Assembly: GCA_964629325.1 (NCBI GenBank)
Contig: CAZVSC010000024.1
Coordinates: 1 to 42,718 of the forward strand
Reading direction: 5' to 3'
DNA: 42,718 nt
Origin: Eutrophocola sp964629325
GTDB lineage: Bacteria > Pseudomonadota > Gammaproteobacteria > Pseudomonadales > Pseudohongiellaceae
The notes beneath the pieces are model-generated. The model was not told the DNA's origin and did no database searches. It saw only the letters and a program-made list of their open reading frames with translations. Below are positions 13,829-22,877 of this stretch, piece after piece; the stretch's first letter is position 1, and every line of letters begins with the position of its first letter. The position numbers and the translations under genes are program-made.

Positions 13829-13927
13829 ACTATCGCGGTACTCCATTCCGGGAAACCATCCCTTTCTGCCATTTCGCCTTGAACCAGACACAAAACACAA
13901 TTCATTCACTCATACAGGGCGCAACCG

Positions 13928-14389
13928 GTGTTATTCCGTGGCTTGAACTCAATCAATCTCGACGCGAAGGGGCGCATCGCCATCCCTTCGCGTTATCGCG
14001 GGATTGTCGATGAGCACTGCCAGGGCAAGATGGTCGTGACCATCGAAGCCACCGACGGCGAATGCCTCGTCATTTATCCGCTCAACGAGTATGAGGATAT
14101 CCAGCGCAAGGTGGAAGCCCTGCCCAGTTTCTCTCCCACGGCCAAGCGCCTGAAAGGCCTGTTTATCGGCCACGCCACCGACGTTGAGCTCGACAGCAGC
14201 GGCCGGATCCTCGTGCCGCCCACCCTGCGCACCTATGTCGGGCTGGAAAAGAAAGCCGTGCTGGTCGGCCAGGGCAAAAAATTTGAATTGTGGGATGAGG
14301 ACTCCTGGAATGCCAAGCGCGAGGGCTGGCTCAACCAGGAAACCACCGAAGAAGAAATACCGGAAGAGATCAAGGGACTGTCGCTGTAG
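13928..14389 (+). CDS. mraZ: Transcriptional regulator MraZ
   Basis: MraZ is a ring-forming DNA-binding protein with two AbrB-like domains that represses its own dcw operon. The 153-residue product has both conserved DNA-contacting loops: DAKGRIAIPSRYR (from residue 12) and DSSGRILVPPTLR (from residue 89). The end, IPEEIKGLSL, resembles the E. coli tail. The start is GTG with an AGGG ribosome site 8 bases upstream. It opens the cluster and lies 100 bases after the box array that it probably binds. The stop is 9 bases before rsmH. Confidence 0.96.
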   Translation: MLFRGLNSINLDAKGRIAIPSRYRGIVDEHCQGKMVVTIEATDGECLVIYPLNEYEDIQRKVEALPSFSPTAKRLKGLFIGHATDVELDSSGRILVPPTLRTYVGLEKKAVLVGQGKKFELWDEDSWNAKREGWLNQETTEEEIPEEIKGLSL

Positions 14390-14398
14390 TCCGGGGCC

Positions 14399-15331
14399 GT
14401 GGCGGATTTTCAGCATCAGTCGGTATTACTGGAACAGGCAGTCGATGCCCTGGTTACCGACAGGGACGGTTTCTATATAGACGGTACGTTTGGCAGGGGT
14501 GGTCACGCCAGGAAGATTTTGAGCAATTTGTCCGGGCAGGGAAAGCTGCTTGTCGTGGACAAGGACCCGCAGGCCATTGACGAGGCCCGCAGGTTACAAG
14601 AACAAGACCCGAGGTTGATAGTGGCGCACAGCAGCTTTGCGGACATAGTGGATCTTGCCGGCACCCATGATGTCGTCGGACAGGTGTCAGGTGTCTTGCT
14701 GGACCTGGGCGTGTCATCTCCGCAACTGGATGACGCCGAAAGGGGCTTCAGCTTCACCAAGGACGGCCCCCTGGATATGCGCATGAATACCGAAGCCGGG
14801 CTTACTGCAGAACAGTGGCTGGCCGCGGCGAGCGAGGAAGAGATGGCCCGTGTGTTCTTTGAATATGGTGAGGAAAAATTTTCACGCCGCATAGCCCGGG
14901 CCATTGCAGACGTTAGGAAGCACTCACCTATTAATCGGACTCTGCAGCTCGCGGAGATCGTGAAGCAGGCCAATCCGGCATGGGAAAAACACAAGCATCC
15001 GGCTACCCGGGTCTTCCAGGCCATCCGCATCCATGTCAATGATGAATTGCGTGACCTGGAAAAATCACTGGAAGGTATCGTCGAGGTGCTGAAAACGGGC
15101 GGTCGCATGGTTGTCATCAGCTTCCATTCGCTGGAAGACAGGCTGGTTAAACGCTTCATTGCCCGCGAGGAGCGGGGTGACGATTTTCCTCCGGACATGC
15201 CGGTGACACAGGCGCAGCTCAATCCCCGCGTGAAACGGGTAGGCAGGCAGCTAAAGGCGGACACCACGGAGGTGGCCGGCAATATCCGGGCACGCAGTGC
15301 AGTGCTCAGGGTGGCGGAAAAAATTGCCTGA
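14399..15331 (+). CDS. rsmH: 16S rRNA (cytosine-1402-N4)-methyltransferase RsmH
   Basis: RsmH (MraW) adds the N4 methyl group to C1402 of 16S rRNA, the same nucleotide whose ribose is methylated by RsmI encoded 5 kb away. The 310-residue product shows YIDGTFGRGGHA (about 26-37), the SAM-binding glycine motif, VLLDLGVSSPQLDD (about 99-112), DGPLDMRM, the RVFQAIRIHVNDEL block and VVISFHSLEDRLVK. The start codon is GTG. It is followed by ftsL after 19 bases. Confidence 0.97.
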   Translation: MADFQHQSVLLEQAVDALVTDRDGFYIDGTFGRGGHARKILSNLSGQGKLLVVDKDPQAIDEARRLQEQDPRLIVAHSSFADIVDLAGTHDVVGQVSGVLLDLGVSSPQLDDAERGFSFTKDGPLDMRMNTEAGLTAEQWLAAASEEEMARVFFEYGEEKFSRRIARAIADVRKHSPINRTLQLAEIVKQANPAWEKHKHPATRVFQAIRIHVNDELRDLEKSLEGIVEVLKTGGRMVVISFHSLEDRLVKRFIAREERGDDFPPDMPVTQAQLNPRVKRVGRQLKADTTEVAGNIRARSAVLRVAEKIA

Positions 15332-15350
15332 GCCAGCGGGAGTAAAGGTC

Positions 15351-15680
15351 ATGGCAGCGGGCAAAAGAGTACAGAAGGGCGGCAAGGATAACAGGGAGGT
15401 CGTTATCAGCGCGGCTTCGTGGTGCACCCTGATGGCATTGCTCGCGGTGACAGCAGGTTCGGCAATCGGGGTGATCTGGTCAACCCATATAAGCCGCCAC
15501 CTGTTGAACGAATTGCAACAACTGGAACAACAAAGGAATGACTTGCAAGTGGAGTGGGGGCAGCTGCTGCTGGAACAGAGCAGCCTGGTTTCACAGGGTC
15601 GTATCGAGAATCTGGCCATAGCTGAGTTGGGCATGACAATCCCGGCGACGGAGAATGTAGTGGTAGTCACAAGTGACTAG
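15351..15680 (+). CDS. ftsL: Cell division protein FtsL
   Basis: FtsL is a small bitopic divisome protein that forms the FtsQLB complex and activates FtsWI. From the ATG at 15351, with GGGAG and AAAGG upstream, the product has 109 residues: a basic cytoplasmic tail (1-16), one membrane helix (about 22-44), then a periplasmic coiled coil rich in Leu, Gln and Glu (about 50-80), ending IAELGMTIPATENVV. A longer reading from 15297 would overlap rsmH and add an unlikely N-terminus. The last 8 bases overlap ftsI. Sequence conservation in this family is low, so position, size and topology carry the call. Confidence 0.9.
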   Translation: MAAGKRVQKGGKDNREVVISAASWCTLMALLAVTAGSAIGVIWSTHISRHLLNELQQLEQQRNDLQVEWGQLLLEQSSLVSQGRIENLAIAELGMTIPATENVVVVTSD

Positions 15681-17439
15681 CGGCAATGCAATCAAGAAAC
15701 AACCGCTCTGGAGACTGTATTTTGTCTCCCTGGCGGCTATCACACTCCTCGGTATCATCATCTGGAAAATTTTCGACCTCCAGGTCATCAACAATACCGT
15801 CCTGCAGGAGCAGGGCAACATGCGCACCGTGCGCAACGACGTCATCGCCGCACACCGCGGCAATATCATGGATCGCAACGGACAGGCCCTGGCCATCAGT
15901 ACGCCGGTACAGTCCCTGTGGCTTAATCCCCGGGAAATCCTTCCCAACCCGTCATCCTGGGAAAAGCTGAAAGCAGCGCTGCCCGCCATCGACATCAATG
16001 CCGACGTGCTATGGAACCGGATCCAGGCCAATGCCGAGCGCGAGTTCCTCTATATAAAGCGCCGTCTCGCCCCCGCCGATGCCCGCAAGATCCTCGACCT
16101 CGATATCCGCGGCGTTTATGCCCAGGAAGAGTACATGCGGTTCTATCCACTGGGTGAAGTGGCCGCCCATGTGCTTGGGCTGACCAATGCCGATGACGTC
16201 GGCCAGGAAGGTATCGAGCTGGCCTATGAAGAGTGGCTGCAGGGAAAACCGGGTTCAAGGCAGGTTCTGAAGGATCGCCGCGGCGGCATCATCCGCGAAG
16301 TGAAAATCAACGAAATGGCCGAACCCGGCAAGGATCTTGTGCTGAGTATCGACAGCCGCATCCAGTACCTGGCCTACAAGGCATTGAAGGAGGAAGTGAC
16401 GCGCAGGCATGCCAAGGCCGGTACCGCGACGGTGCTGGACGTGGAAACGGGCGAGGTGCTGGCCATGGTGAGCCAGCCTTCCTACAACCCGAACAACAGG
16501 AACAGCCTGGCAGATGACGCCATGCGCAATCGTTCCATAGTCGATCTCATGGAGCCGGGCTCGACAGTGAAGCCCTTCACCATCATGGCCGCTCTGGAAA
16601 GCGGGCTTTTTGATACGAACAGCATCATCGATACCAATCCGGGCTACGTGCGCGTGGATGGCCAGTTGAAAAAAGACCCGGTTAATTACCAGGAAGTCAC
16701 ACTCGAAAAAATCATCACCAAATCCAGCCAGGTCGGGGCCATCAAGCTGGGACTGGCCATGGGTCATGACCCGATGATCGACGTCCTGCAGCGCGTGGGT
16801 TTCGGAACTGCCATCGGTACCGGCTTTCCCGGAGAAGCGTCGGGTGTGTTGCCCAGTTTTCCGCGGTGGAGCAAATCCGATATTGCCACACTTGCATACG
16901 GCTACGGATTCCAGGTCACGCCACTGCAGATTGCCCAGGCCTACATGATTTATGCCAATGAAGGCGTCAAGAAACCGGTGTCCCTGCTGAAAACGGCAGG
17001 GCCTGTTGATGGTGAGCGCGTCCTGGACCAGGACCTGGTGAGAAAGGTGAACCGCATGCTGGAAACCGTGGTCAGCAAAAAGCTCGGTGGTACCGGCGTC
17101 CGCGCAGCCATTCCTTCCTACCAGGTGGCCGGCAAGACCGGCACGGCGTGGTTCTACAACGTCGGTGGCGGTTACGACAACGAGAATTACAACGCCTACT
17201 TCGCCGGTTTCGTGCCGGCCCGCAACCCCCGGATCGTCGCCGTAATCACCATTCACCAGCCGCAGGGCGATGAAACCGGCGGCGGCACGGTAGCGGCGCC
17301 GGCATTCGCCAAGATTGCCGCGGGTGCCATGCGCATCCTCAACGTGCCGCCCGATAACGAAGATAGCGAACCCAGCCAGATCAGCATGACCAATCAACCC
17401 CCCGCAGTTGAACCCGGCAACCCCTGGAGCCCCAGATGA
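15673..17439 (+). CDS. ftsI: Septal peptidoglycan transpeptidase FtsI (PBP3)
   Basis: FtsI crosslinks septal peptidoglycan with FtsW as partner. The 588-residue product has a short cytoplasmic tail, one membrane helix (about 15-32), the pedestal domain starting RGNIMDRNG (62-70) and the transpeptidase domain from about 245. The catalytic STVK is at 297-300 and KTG at 486-488. The second motif, normally SxN, reads SSQ (351-353; codon CAG), an unusual residue at a position that contacts substrate and beta-lactams. The start is GTG, overlapping ftsL by 8 bases; the stop overlaps murE by 4 (ATGA). Confidence 0.96.
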   Translation: MTSGNAIKKQPLWRLYFVSLAAITLLGIIIWKIFDLQVINNTVLQEQGNMRTVRNDVIAAHRGNIMDRNGQALAISTPVQSLWLNPREILPNPSSWEKLKAALPAIDINADVLWNRIQANAEREFLYIKRRLAPADARKILDLDIRGVYAQEEYMRFYPLGEVAAHVLGLTNADDVGQEGIELAYEEWLQGKPGSRQVLKDRRGGIIREVKINEMAEPGKDLVLSIDSRIQYLAYKALKEEVTRRHAKAGTATVLDVETGEVLAMVSQPSYNPNNRNSLADDAMRNRSIVDLMEPGSTVKPFTIMAALESGLFDTNSIIDTNPGYVRVDGQLKKDPVNYQEVTLEKIITKSSQVGAIKLGLAMGHDPMIDVLQRVGFGTAIGTGFPGEASGVLPSFPRWSKSDIATLAYGYGFQVTPLQIAQAYMIYANEGVKKPVSLLKTAGPVDGERVLDQDLVRKVNRMLETVVSKKLGGTGVRAAIPSYQVAGKTGTAWFYNVGGGYDNENYNAYFAGFVPARNPRIVAVITIHQPQGDETGGGTVAAPAFAKIAAGAMRILNVPPDNEDSEPSQISMTNQPPAVEPGNPWSPR

Positions 17440-18980
17440 ATACGGCAGAAATCATGGCAAGGCAAATGCGGCTGTCCGAATTGGTGAAGGACGAAGTGGC
17501 GATACCTGACAGCATGAATGTTGAGCTGACGGGCATTGAAAACGACTCGCGGCGCATAGAGCCGGGAGATCTCTTCCTGGCATACCAGGGCGCTACCCAT
17601 GATGGCCGGAATTTTATCGATGACGTCATTGCCAGGGGTGCCAATGCCGTGCTGGTCGAGGCCGACGAGGAATGGTCAGAGATTACAGAGCGCGAAGGTG
17701 TGCCGATTATCCCGGTTGAAAAATTGTCGACAAGGATCGGCAGGATTGCCGCCCAGTTCTTCGACAATCCTGCTGCTTCGTTCGGTTTGATCGGGATAAC
17801 AGGAACCAACGGCAAAACCAGTTGCTGCCAGTTTGCCGGCCAGTGCCTGTCCATGCTCGGTTACAAGTGCGGTATCAGCGGCACGCTGGGTTACGGCTTG
17901 TACGGTGAAGCCTATGCCTACAACGATGCAGGACCGGGCACGACCCCGGATGCCATTAATGTGCAGCGTATTTTCGAGGAAGTCCGTATCAAGGATGCCG
18001 ATTACATGGTGATGGAAGTCTCATCCCACGGTCTGGCCCAGAAGCGTGTAAACGTCAACGAATTCGATATAGCGATATTCACGAATCTCAGCCGCGATCA
18101 CCTCGATTACCACGGTGGTATGACGGCCTACGGTGACGAAAAGCGCAAACTGTTCATGCATCCCAACCTGAAGGTTGCTGTGATCAATATGGACGATATC
18201 TACAGCGCCAAGATTCTCAACAGTCTTGCCAAGACCGTGAAATGCTTTACCTACAGTCTGCACAATCCCAAAGCAGATGTGTTTCCCCGGGCGCTTGAAT
18301 TCAGGCGCTCGGGCTTTTCTATAGACGTGATCACGCCATGGGGCGAAGGCAGTTTCAACAGCACCCTGGCGGGCTCGTTCAATGTCAGCAATATCCTCGC
18401 GGTGCTTACCACCGTGATGGCCGCCGAATCCGGGAAGCCGGGTTTCGACTTCAACCACATCCTGGAGAAAGTGGCGGCCGTGACGCCTGTGAAGGGGCGC
18501 ATGGAAATCCTTGGCGATCATCCGGTTTCAGTAGTGGTCGATTATGCCCATACCCCTGACGGGCTGAAGAATGCCCTGTCAGCGCTGCGCCAGCACTACA
18601 AGGGCGAAATCTGGTGCGTCTTCGGCTGCGGCGGCGATCGCGACAAGGGCAAGCGTCCCCTGATGGCGGAAATCGCCGAGCAAATGGCGACCAGGGTAAT
18701 CATCACCGATGACAATCCGCGTACCGAGGATTCCGGGGCCATCATCAGGCAAATACTCACCGGCCTGAGCGATGACGCCGATGTGGTCGTCGAAAGCGAC
18801 CGTGCCAAGGCTATCGATTATGCCATCAGCCATGCGGCGGAAGGTGACGTGGTTCTGATTGCCGGCAAGGGGCACGAGGAGTACCAGGACGTGGGCGGCA
18901 ATCGCATGGTGTTCAGCGACGTAAAACAGGCGCGCGTCAGCCTGAACAGGCGTTTCGCCGGCAAGAGCGGCAGGGATTGA
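17436..18980 (+). CDS. murE: UDP-MurNAc-tripeptide synthetase MurE (meso-DAP adding)
   Basis: Cytoplasmic Mur ligase that adds the third residue of the stem peptide to UDP-MurNAc-L-Ala-D-Glu. The 514-residue product has the ATP loop GTNGKTS (123-129), the central EVSSHGL and FTNLSRDHLDYHG blocks, a lysine near 236 in the position of the carbamylated residue, and DNPR at 426-429. DNPR is the signature for meso-diaminopimelate rather than lysine, giving a normal Gram-negative peptidoglycan. The start overlaps ftsI by four bases. Confidence 0.97.
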   Translation: MNTAEIMARQMRLSELVKDEVAIPDSMNVELTGIENDSRRIEPGDLFLAYQGATHDGRNFIDDVIARGANAVLVEADEEWSEITEREGVPIIPVEKLSTRIGRIAAQFFDNPAASFGLIGITGTNGKTSCCQFAGQCLSMLGYKCGISGTLGYGLYGEAYAYNDAGPGTTPDAINVQRIFEEVRIKDADYMVMEVSSHGLAQKRVNVNEFDIAIFTNLSRDHLDYHGGMTAYGDEKRKLFMHPNLKVAVINMDDIYSAKILNSLAKTVKCFTYSLHNPKADVFPRALEFRRSGFSIDVITPWGEGSFNSTLAGSFNVSNILAVLTTVMAAESGKPGFDFNHILEKVAAVTPVKGRMEILGDHPVSVVVDYAHTPDGLKNALSALRQHYKGEIWCVFGCGGDRDKGKRPLMAEIAEQMATRVIITDDNPRTEDSGAIIRQILTGLSDDADVVVESDRAKAIDYAISHAAEGDVVLIAGKGHEEYQDVGGNRMVFSDVKQARVSLNRRFAGKSGRD

Positions 18981-18996
18981 GGCAAGGGTACAAAAA

Positions 18997-20370
18997 ATGA
19001 TAGGCACGATGCGCTTACAGGAAATTCAGGAGGTCACCGGGGGCATTCTCTCCGGTGGCGATGCCGAGTTTTCCGCCGTATCCATCGATACCCGCACGCT
19101 GCAGGAAAATGAATTGTTCATTGCCATCAAGGGGCCCAATTTCAATGGCAACAGGTTTGTCGGTAAGGCCGAGGAACAGCACGCCTGCGGTGCCATCGTC
19201 AGCGAGGCGGTGGTCTGCGGTATTCCCACGCTGCACGTGGCAGACACGCGGGATGCCCTCGGCAAGATCGGCGCACTCAACCGGGACCGGACCTCGGCCT
19301 GCGTCATCGCGCTAACCGGCAGCCAGGGCAAGACCACAGTGAAAGAAATGACGGCATCCATTCTTGCCTGCTGCGGTGAAGTCGTCATGACACGTGGCAA
19401 CCTTAACAACGATCTGGGCGTGCCCCTGAGTCTGCTGAAGATCGAGCAGCACCATGAATTCGCGGTGATCGAAATGGGCGCCAACGGCCCTGGCGAGATC
19501 GCCTACAGCGTTTCCCTGACGCGGCCGCAGATCGGTCACATCACCTGCATAGCCGGTACCCACCTCGAAGGTTTCGGCGACCTGGCCGGGGTTGCCAGGG
19601 CCAAGTCGGAAATCTGGCAGGGCATCCGGGAGGGCGGTACCGCGGTGGTGAATCTGGATGATGGATTTGCCGGGCAGTTCATCAAGCAACTGGAGCAGCA
19701 GGCAGGGGGGCGGCGCATTGTTACCGTCAGTGCAAAGGGCAACACGTCGGCCAATGTTTACGCTACCGCGGTGAAACTCGATGCCATTCGGGGCGCCGCA
19801 TTCACCCTCAATGCGGCATCGGGAACAATCGATGTCAGCCTGGGTGTGCCCGGCTTCCACAACGTGGGCAATGCCCTGGCTGCAGCCACCATGGCAATGG
19901 CAGCCGGCGCCGGCCTGGATGCCGTCAAAACGGGGTTGGAAAGATTCACGCCGGTCAAAGGCCGTATGTGCATTGTCGATGGTATGCAGCAAGCCACAAT
20001 CATCGACGACAGCTACAACGCCAGCCCGTCCTCGTTCAAGGCGGCCATCGACGTGCTGGTGTTGAACGCGGGCACGACCATCGTGGTCATGGGCGACATG
20101 GGCGAACTGGGCACCGATGCCGAACGCGGCCACCGGGAAGTCGGCAGGTATGCGCGCGATCGCGGCGTGGACCATTTCATCGCGGTCGGCAATCTCAGCA
20201 GGCTGGCGGTGGAGGAATACGGCGACGGCGGCATTTTCCTTGATGACCAGGCGCAGTTCGTCGCCACCATCCTGCCGTTATTGAATGCCTCGGCAACAGT
20301 GTTGGTAAAAGGATCGAGAAGCCAGGGTATGGAAAAACTCGTTAAACAGATCCAGGCGGAGGCGGCATGA
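18997..20370 (+). CDS. murF: UDP-MurNAc-pentapeptide synthetase MurF
   Basis: Adds D-Ala-D-Ala to UDP-MurNAc-tripeptide, the last cytoplasmic ligation. The 457-residue product has the ATP loop GSQGKTT (108-114), the RGNLNNDLGVPLSLL block, EMGANGPGEI, and the C-terminal domain with DDSYNASPSS and MGDMGELG. It follows murE after 16 bases. A second in-frame ATG four codons in is possible as the true start and would change little. Confidence 0.97.
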   Translation: MIGTMRLQEIQEVTGGILSGGDAEFSAVSIDTRTLQENELFIAIKGPNFNGNRFVGKAEEQHACGAIVSEAVVCGIPTLHVADTRDALGKIGALNRDRTSACVIALTGSQGKTTVKEMTASILACCGEVVMTRGNLNNDLGVPLSLLKIEQHHEFAVIEMGANGPGEIAYSVSLTRPQIGHITCIAGTHLEGFGDLAGVARAKSEIWQGIREGGTAVVNLDDGFAGQFIKQLEQQAGGRRIVTVSAKGNTSANVYATAVKLDAIRGAAFTLNAASGTIDVSLGVPGFHNVGNALAAATMAMAAGAGLDAVKTGLERFTPVKGRMCIVDGMQQATIIDDSYNASPSSFKAAIDVLVLNAGTTIVVMGDMGELGTDAERGHREVGRYARDRGVDHFIAVGNLSRLAVEEYGDGGIFLDDQAQFVATILPLLNASATVLVKGSRSQGMEKLVKQIQAEAA

Positions 20371-20419
20371 TCATGTCATTCCGGTTTGGGTCGCTTGTCG
20401 ATGGGGAGGCACGAATCTC

Positions 20420-21502
20420 ATGCTGCTGTTTCTGACCGAGTACCTGTCGCAGTTCAATTCCGGGTTCCGGGTGTTCGAATACCTGACCACCCGCGGAATA
20501 TTCGGCATCCTCACCGCACTGGCCCTGTCCCTGGTCATCGGACCCTACATGATACGTCGCCTGAACTACCACCAGATCGGCCAGGTGGTACGTGATGACG
20601 GGCCGGAAAGTCATCTCAGCAAGGCAGGCACCCCCACCATGGGCGGTGCGCTCATCCTGATCAGCATCATCGTCAGCAGCCTGCTGTGGGCGGACCTGCG
20701 CAACCCCTACGTTTGGGTGGTTGTCCTGGTGACCGGCCTGTTCGGTGCCATCGGCTGGGTGGACGATTACCGCAAGGTGTTCGAGAAGAACCCGAAAGGA
20801 CTGGCGCCGCGGTGGAAATATTTCTGGCAGTCGGTGATCGGCCTGGCAGCTTCCATCTATTTATACAGCATTGCCATGGATGCGGCCGACACGCAGCTGT
20901 TCGTGCCGTTCTTCAAGGATTTCGCACTGAACCTGGGCCCTGTATACGTGATCCTGTCCTATTTCATGATCGTCGGGTTCAGCAACGCGGTGAATCTCAC
21001 CGACGGCCTCGATGGGCTGGCCATCCTGCCTACCGTCATGGTGGGCGCCGCACTGGGCATCATTGCCTACCTGACCGGGCACTCGGAGTTTTCTGCCTAC
21101 CTGAATATTCCCTACATCGCCGGTGCCGGGGAACTGGGCATCTACTGCGGGGCGCTGGCCGGTGCAGGCCTTGGTTTTCTCTGGTTCAACACCTACCCAG
21201 CCCAGGTCTTCATGGGCGATGTAGGCGCGCTTGCACTTGGTGCGGCGCTGGGCGTGGTGGCAGTCATCGTGCGCCACGAAATCGTACTGATCATCATGGG
21301 CGGCGTGTTTGTCATGGAAACACTTTCCGTCATTCTGCAGGTGGCATCGTTCAAGCTGACCGGGAAGCGTATTTTCCGTATGGCGCCACTGCATCACCAT
21401 TTTGAACTGAAAGGCTGGCCGGAACCCCGCGTCATCGTCCGCTTCTGGATCATTACCGTGATCCTGGTGCTGGTGGGACTGGCCACATTGAAACTACGTT
21501 AA
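20420..21502 (+). CDS. mraY: Phospho-MurNAc-pentapeptide translocase MraY
   Basis: Integral membrane enzyme that transfers phospho-MurNAc-pentapeptide to undecaprenyl phosphate, making lipid I. The 360-residue product has the same length as the E. coli protein, and its catalytic residues fall at the same numbers: D115 and D116 (GWVDDYRK) and D267 (FMGDVGALALG). NLTDGLDGLA and the cytoplasmic HHHFE loop are intact, and about ten membrane helices are visible. The ATG has a strong GGGGAGG ribosome site. Confidence 0.98.
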   Translation: MLLFLTEYLSQFNSGFRVFEYLTTRGIFGILTALALSLVIGPYMIRRLNYHQIGQVVRDDGPESHLSKAGTPTMGGALILISIIVSSLLWADLRNPYVWVVVLVTGLFGAIGWVDDYRKVFEKNPKGLAPRWKYFWQSVIGLAASIYLYSIAMDAADTQLFVPFFKDFALNLGPVYVILSYFMIVGFSNAVNLTDGLDGLAILPTVMVGAALGIIAYLTGHSEFSAYLNIPYIAGAGELGIYCGALAGAGLGFLWFNTYPAQVFMGDVGALALGAALGVVAVIVRHEIVLIIMGGVFVMETLSVILQVASFKLTGKRIFRMAPLHHHFELKGWPEPRVIVRFWIITVILVLVGLATLKLR

Positions 21503-21528
21503 GGCTTACGGGCAGGAAAAGGTCGCAC

Positions 21529-22875
21529 GTGAATACAGAGCAGGCCAATGGAAAAATGAAAGTCGTAGTCGGTCTTGGCCAGACCGGGCTTTCATGCGCC
21601 CGCTACCTGGCCAGCCGTCAGGAAAAGTTCAAGGTGATAGACAGCCGACAGAATCCGCCTGGACTGCATCAACTGCAAGCCGAGTGCCCCGATGTTGAAC
21701 TCGAATTGGGAGAGTTCAGGGAAGCAACACTTTTGAATGCTGCCCAGTTGATTGTCAGTCCAGGCGTGGACCAACAACTCCCCGCAATTCGCAAGGCGGT
21801 GCAAAGCGGCGTACCGGTGACAGGTGATGTCGATATCTTCGTCCATGCCGTGGCGGCGCCGTTGATCGCCATCACCGGCTCTAATGCGAAAAGCACTGTC
21901 ACCACCCTCGTCGGAGAAATGGCGAAAGCCGATGGTGTTGACGTACGGGTGGCGGGCAACATTGGCTTGCCCGTGCTTGACCTGCTGCGGGAGCCGCCTG
22001 CCAGCCTGTATGTGCTGGAGTTGTCCAGTTTCCAGCTTGAGACCACCCATGACCTGGGCGCCGAAGTTGCCACCGTGCTGAACCTGAGCCTGGATCACAT
22101 GGATCGCTATGAGTCGATGGATGACTATCTCGAGGCGAAACGCCGCATTTTCCAGGACTGCCGTCAGGCGGTGATAAACGATGACGATGCCGCCAGTCAG
22201 GCCGATTTGCCGGATGCGGTCAAGCAATGGCACTTCAGCCTCGATGAGAAATCGACCAGCGAATTCAGGGTGATGCAGTTTGACGGTGAGCGCTGCCTGG
22301 CATTCAACGGGGAGCCGCTGCTTCCCGTCAGTGCATTGAAGATCGCCGGTGATCACAACGTGGCCAATGCCCTGGCGGCACTGGCTCTGGGGCATGCCGC
22401 GGGGCTTTCCATGCAGGGCATGGTCTCTGCGCTGAAAACGTTCCCCGGCCTGCCGCACCGCTGCCAGTGGGTGGCCGAGAAAGGGGGAGTGAACTGGTAC
22501 AACGATTCCAAGGGCACGAACACCGGCGCCTGCATCGCCGCCGTCAACGGCCTGGGCGGGAAGGGCAGGATCATCCTGCTTGCCGGCGGGCAGGGCAAGG
22601 GTGCGGACTTTAGCGTACTGCGCGGACCGCTGTCGGCGCATACCAAGCTGGCCATCCTTTTTGGCGAAGATGCCGCAAAGATCAAAGCCGCGCTCGAAAA
22701 TGCCGTGGTCACAATGACAGTGGCCTCGATGGAGGATGCGGTGAAGCTGGCAGACGAAAAGGCCGATCGCGGCGATGTTGTCCTGCTTTCGCCGGCATGC
22801 GCCAGTTTCGACATGTTCAGGAATTTCGAGCATCGCGGTGATGTATTCATGCACTGCGTGAAGGAGTTGCACTGA
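21529..22875 (+). CDS. murD: UDP-MurNAc-L-alanine:D-glutamate ligase MurD
   Basis: Adds D-glutamate to UDP-MurNAc-L-Ala. The 448-residue product has an N-terminal Rossmann domain (VVVGLGQTGLSCARYL), the ATP loop GSNAKST (117-123) with Ala where most Mur ligases have Gly (shared, as I recall, with Pseudomonas MurD), ELSSFQLE, NLSLDHMDRY, HRCQWV and the C-terminal LLSPACASFDMF. The start is GTG with AAAAGG upstream; an ATG at 21553 is a weaker alternative. The stop is 2 bases before ftsW. Confidence 0.96.
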   Translation: MNTEQANGKMKVVVGLGQTGLSCARYLASRQEKFKVIDSRQNPPGLHQLQAECPDVELELGEFREATLLNAAQLIVSPGVDQQLPAIRKAVQSGVPVTGDVDIFVHAVAAPLIAITGSNAKSTVTTLVGEMAKADGVDVRVAGNIGLPVLDLLREPPASLYVLELSSFQLETTHDLGAEVATVLNLSLDHMDRYESMDDYLEAKRRIFQDCRQAVINDDDAASQADLPDAVKQWHFSLDEKSTSEFRVMQFDGERCLAFNGEPLLPVSALKIAGDHNVANALAALALGHAAGLSMQGMVSALKTFPGLPHRCQWVAEKGGVNWYNDSKGTNTGACIAAVNGLGGKGRIILLAGGQGKGADFSVLRGPLSAHTKLAILFGEDAAKIKAALENAVVTMTVASMEDAVKLADEKADRGDVVLLSPACASFDMFRNFEHRGDVFMHCVKELH

Positions 22876-22877
22876 TC

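Noticed and set aside
16255..17397. 380-codon minus-strand frame opposite ftsI
   Set aside because: Shadow of the conserved ftsI frame; no ribosome site or domain.
22000..22040. MurD ATP loop GSNAKST with Ala instead of Gly (coded near 21877-21897) as a defective P-loop
   Set aside because: Pseudomonas MurD, as I recall it, has the same Ala, so this is a lineage feature and not damage.
21592..22872. 426-codon minus-strand frame opposite murD
   Set aside because: Shadow frame with His/Gln/Gly-rich composition and no homology that I recognise.
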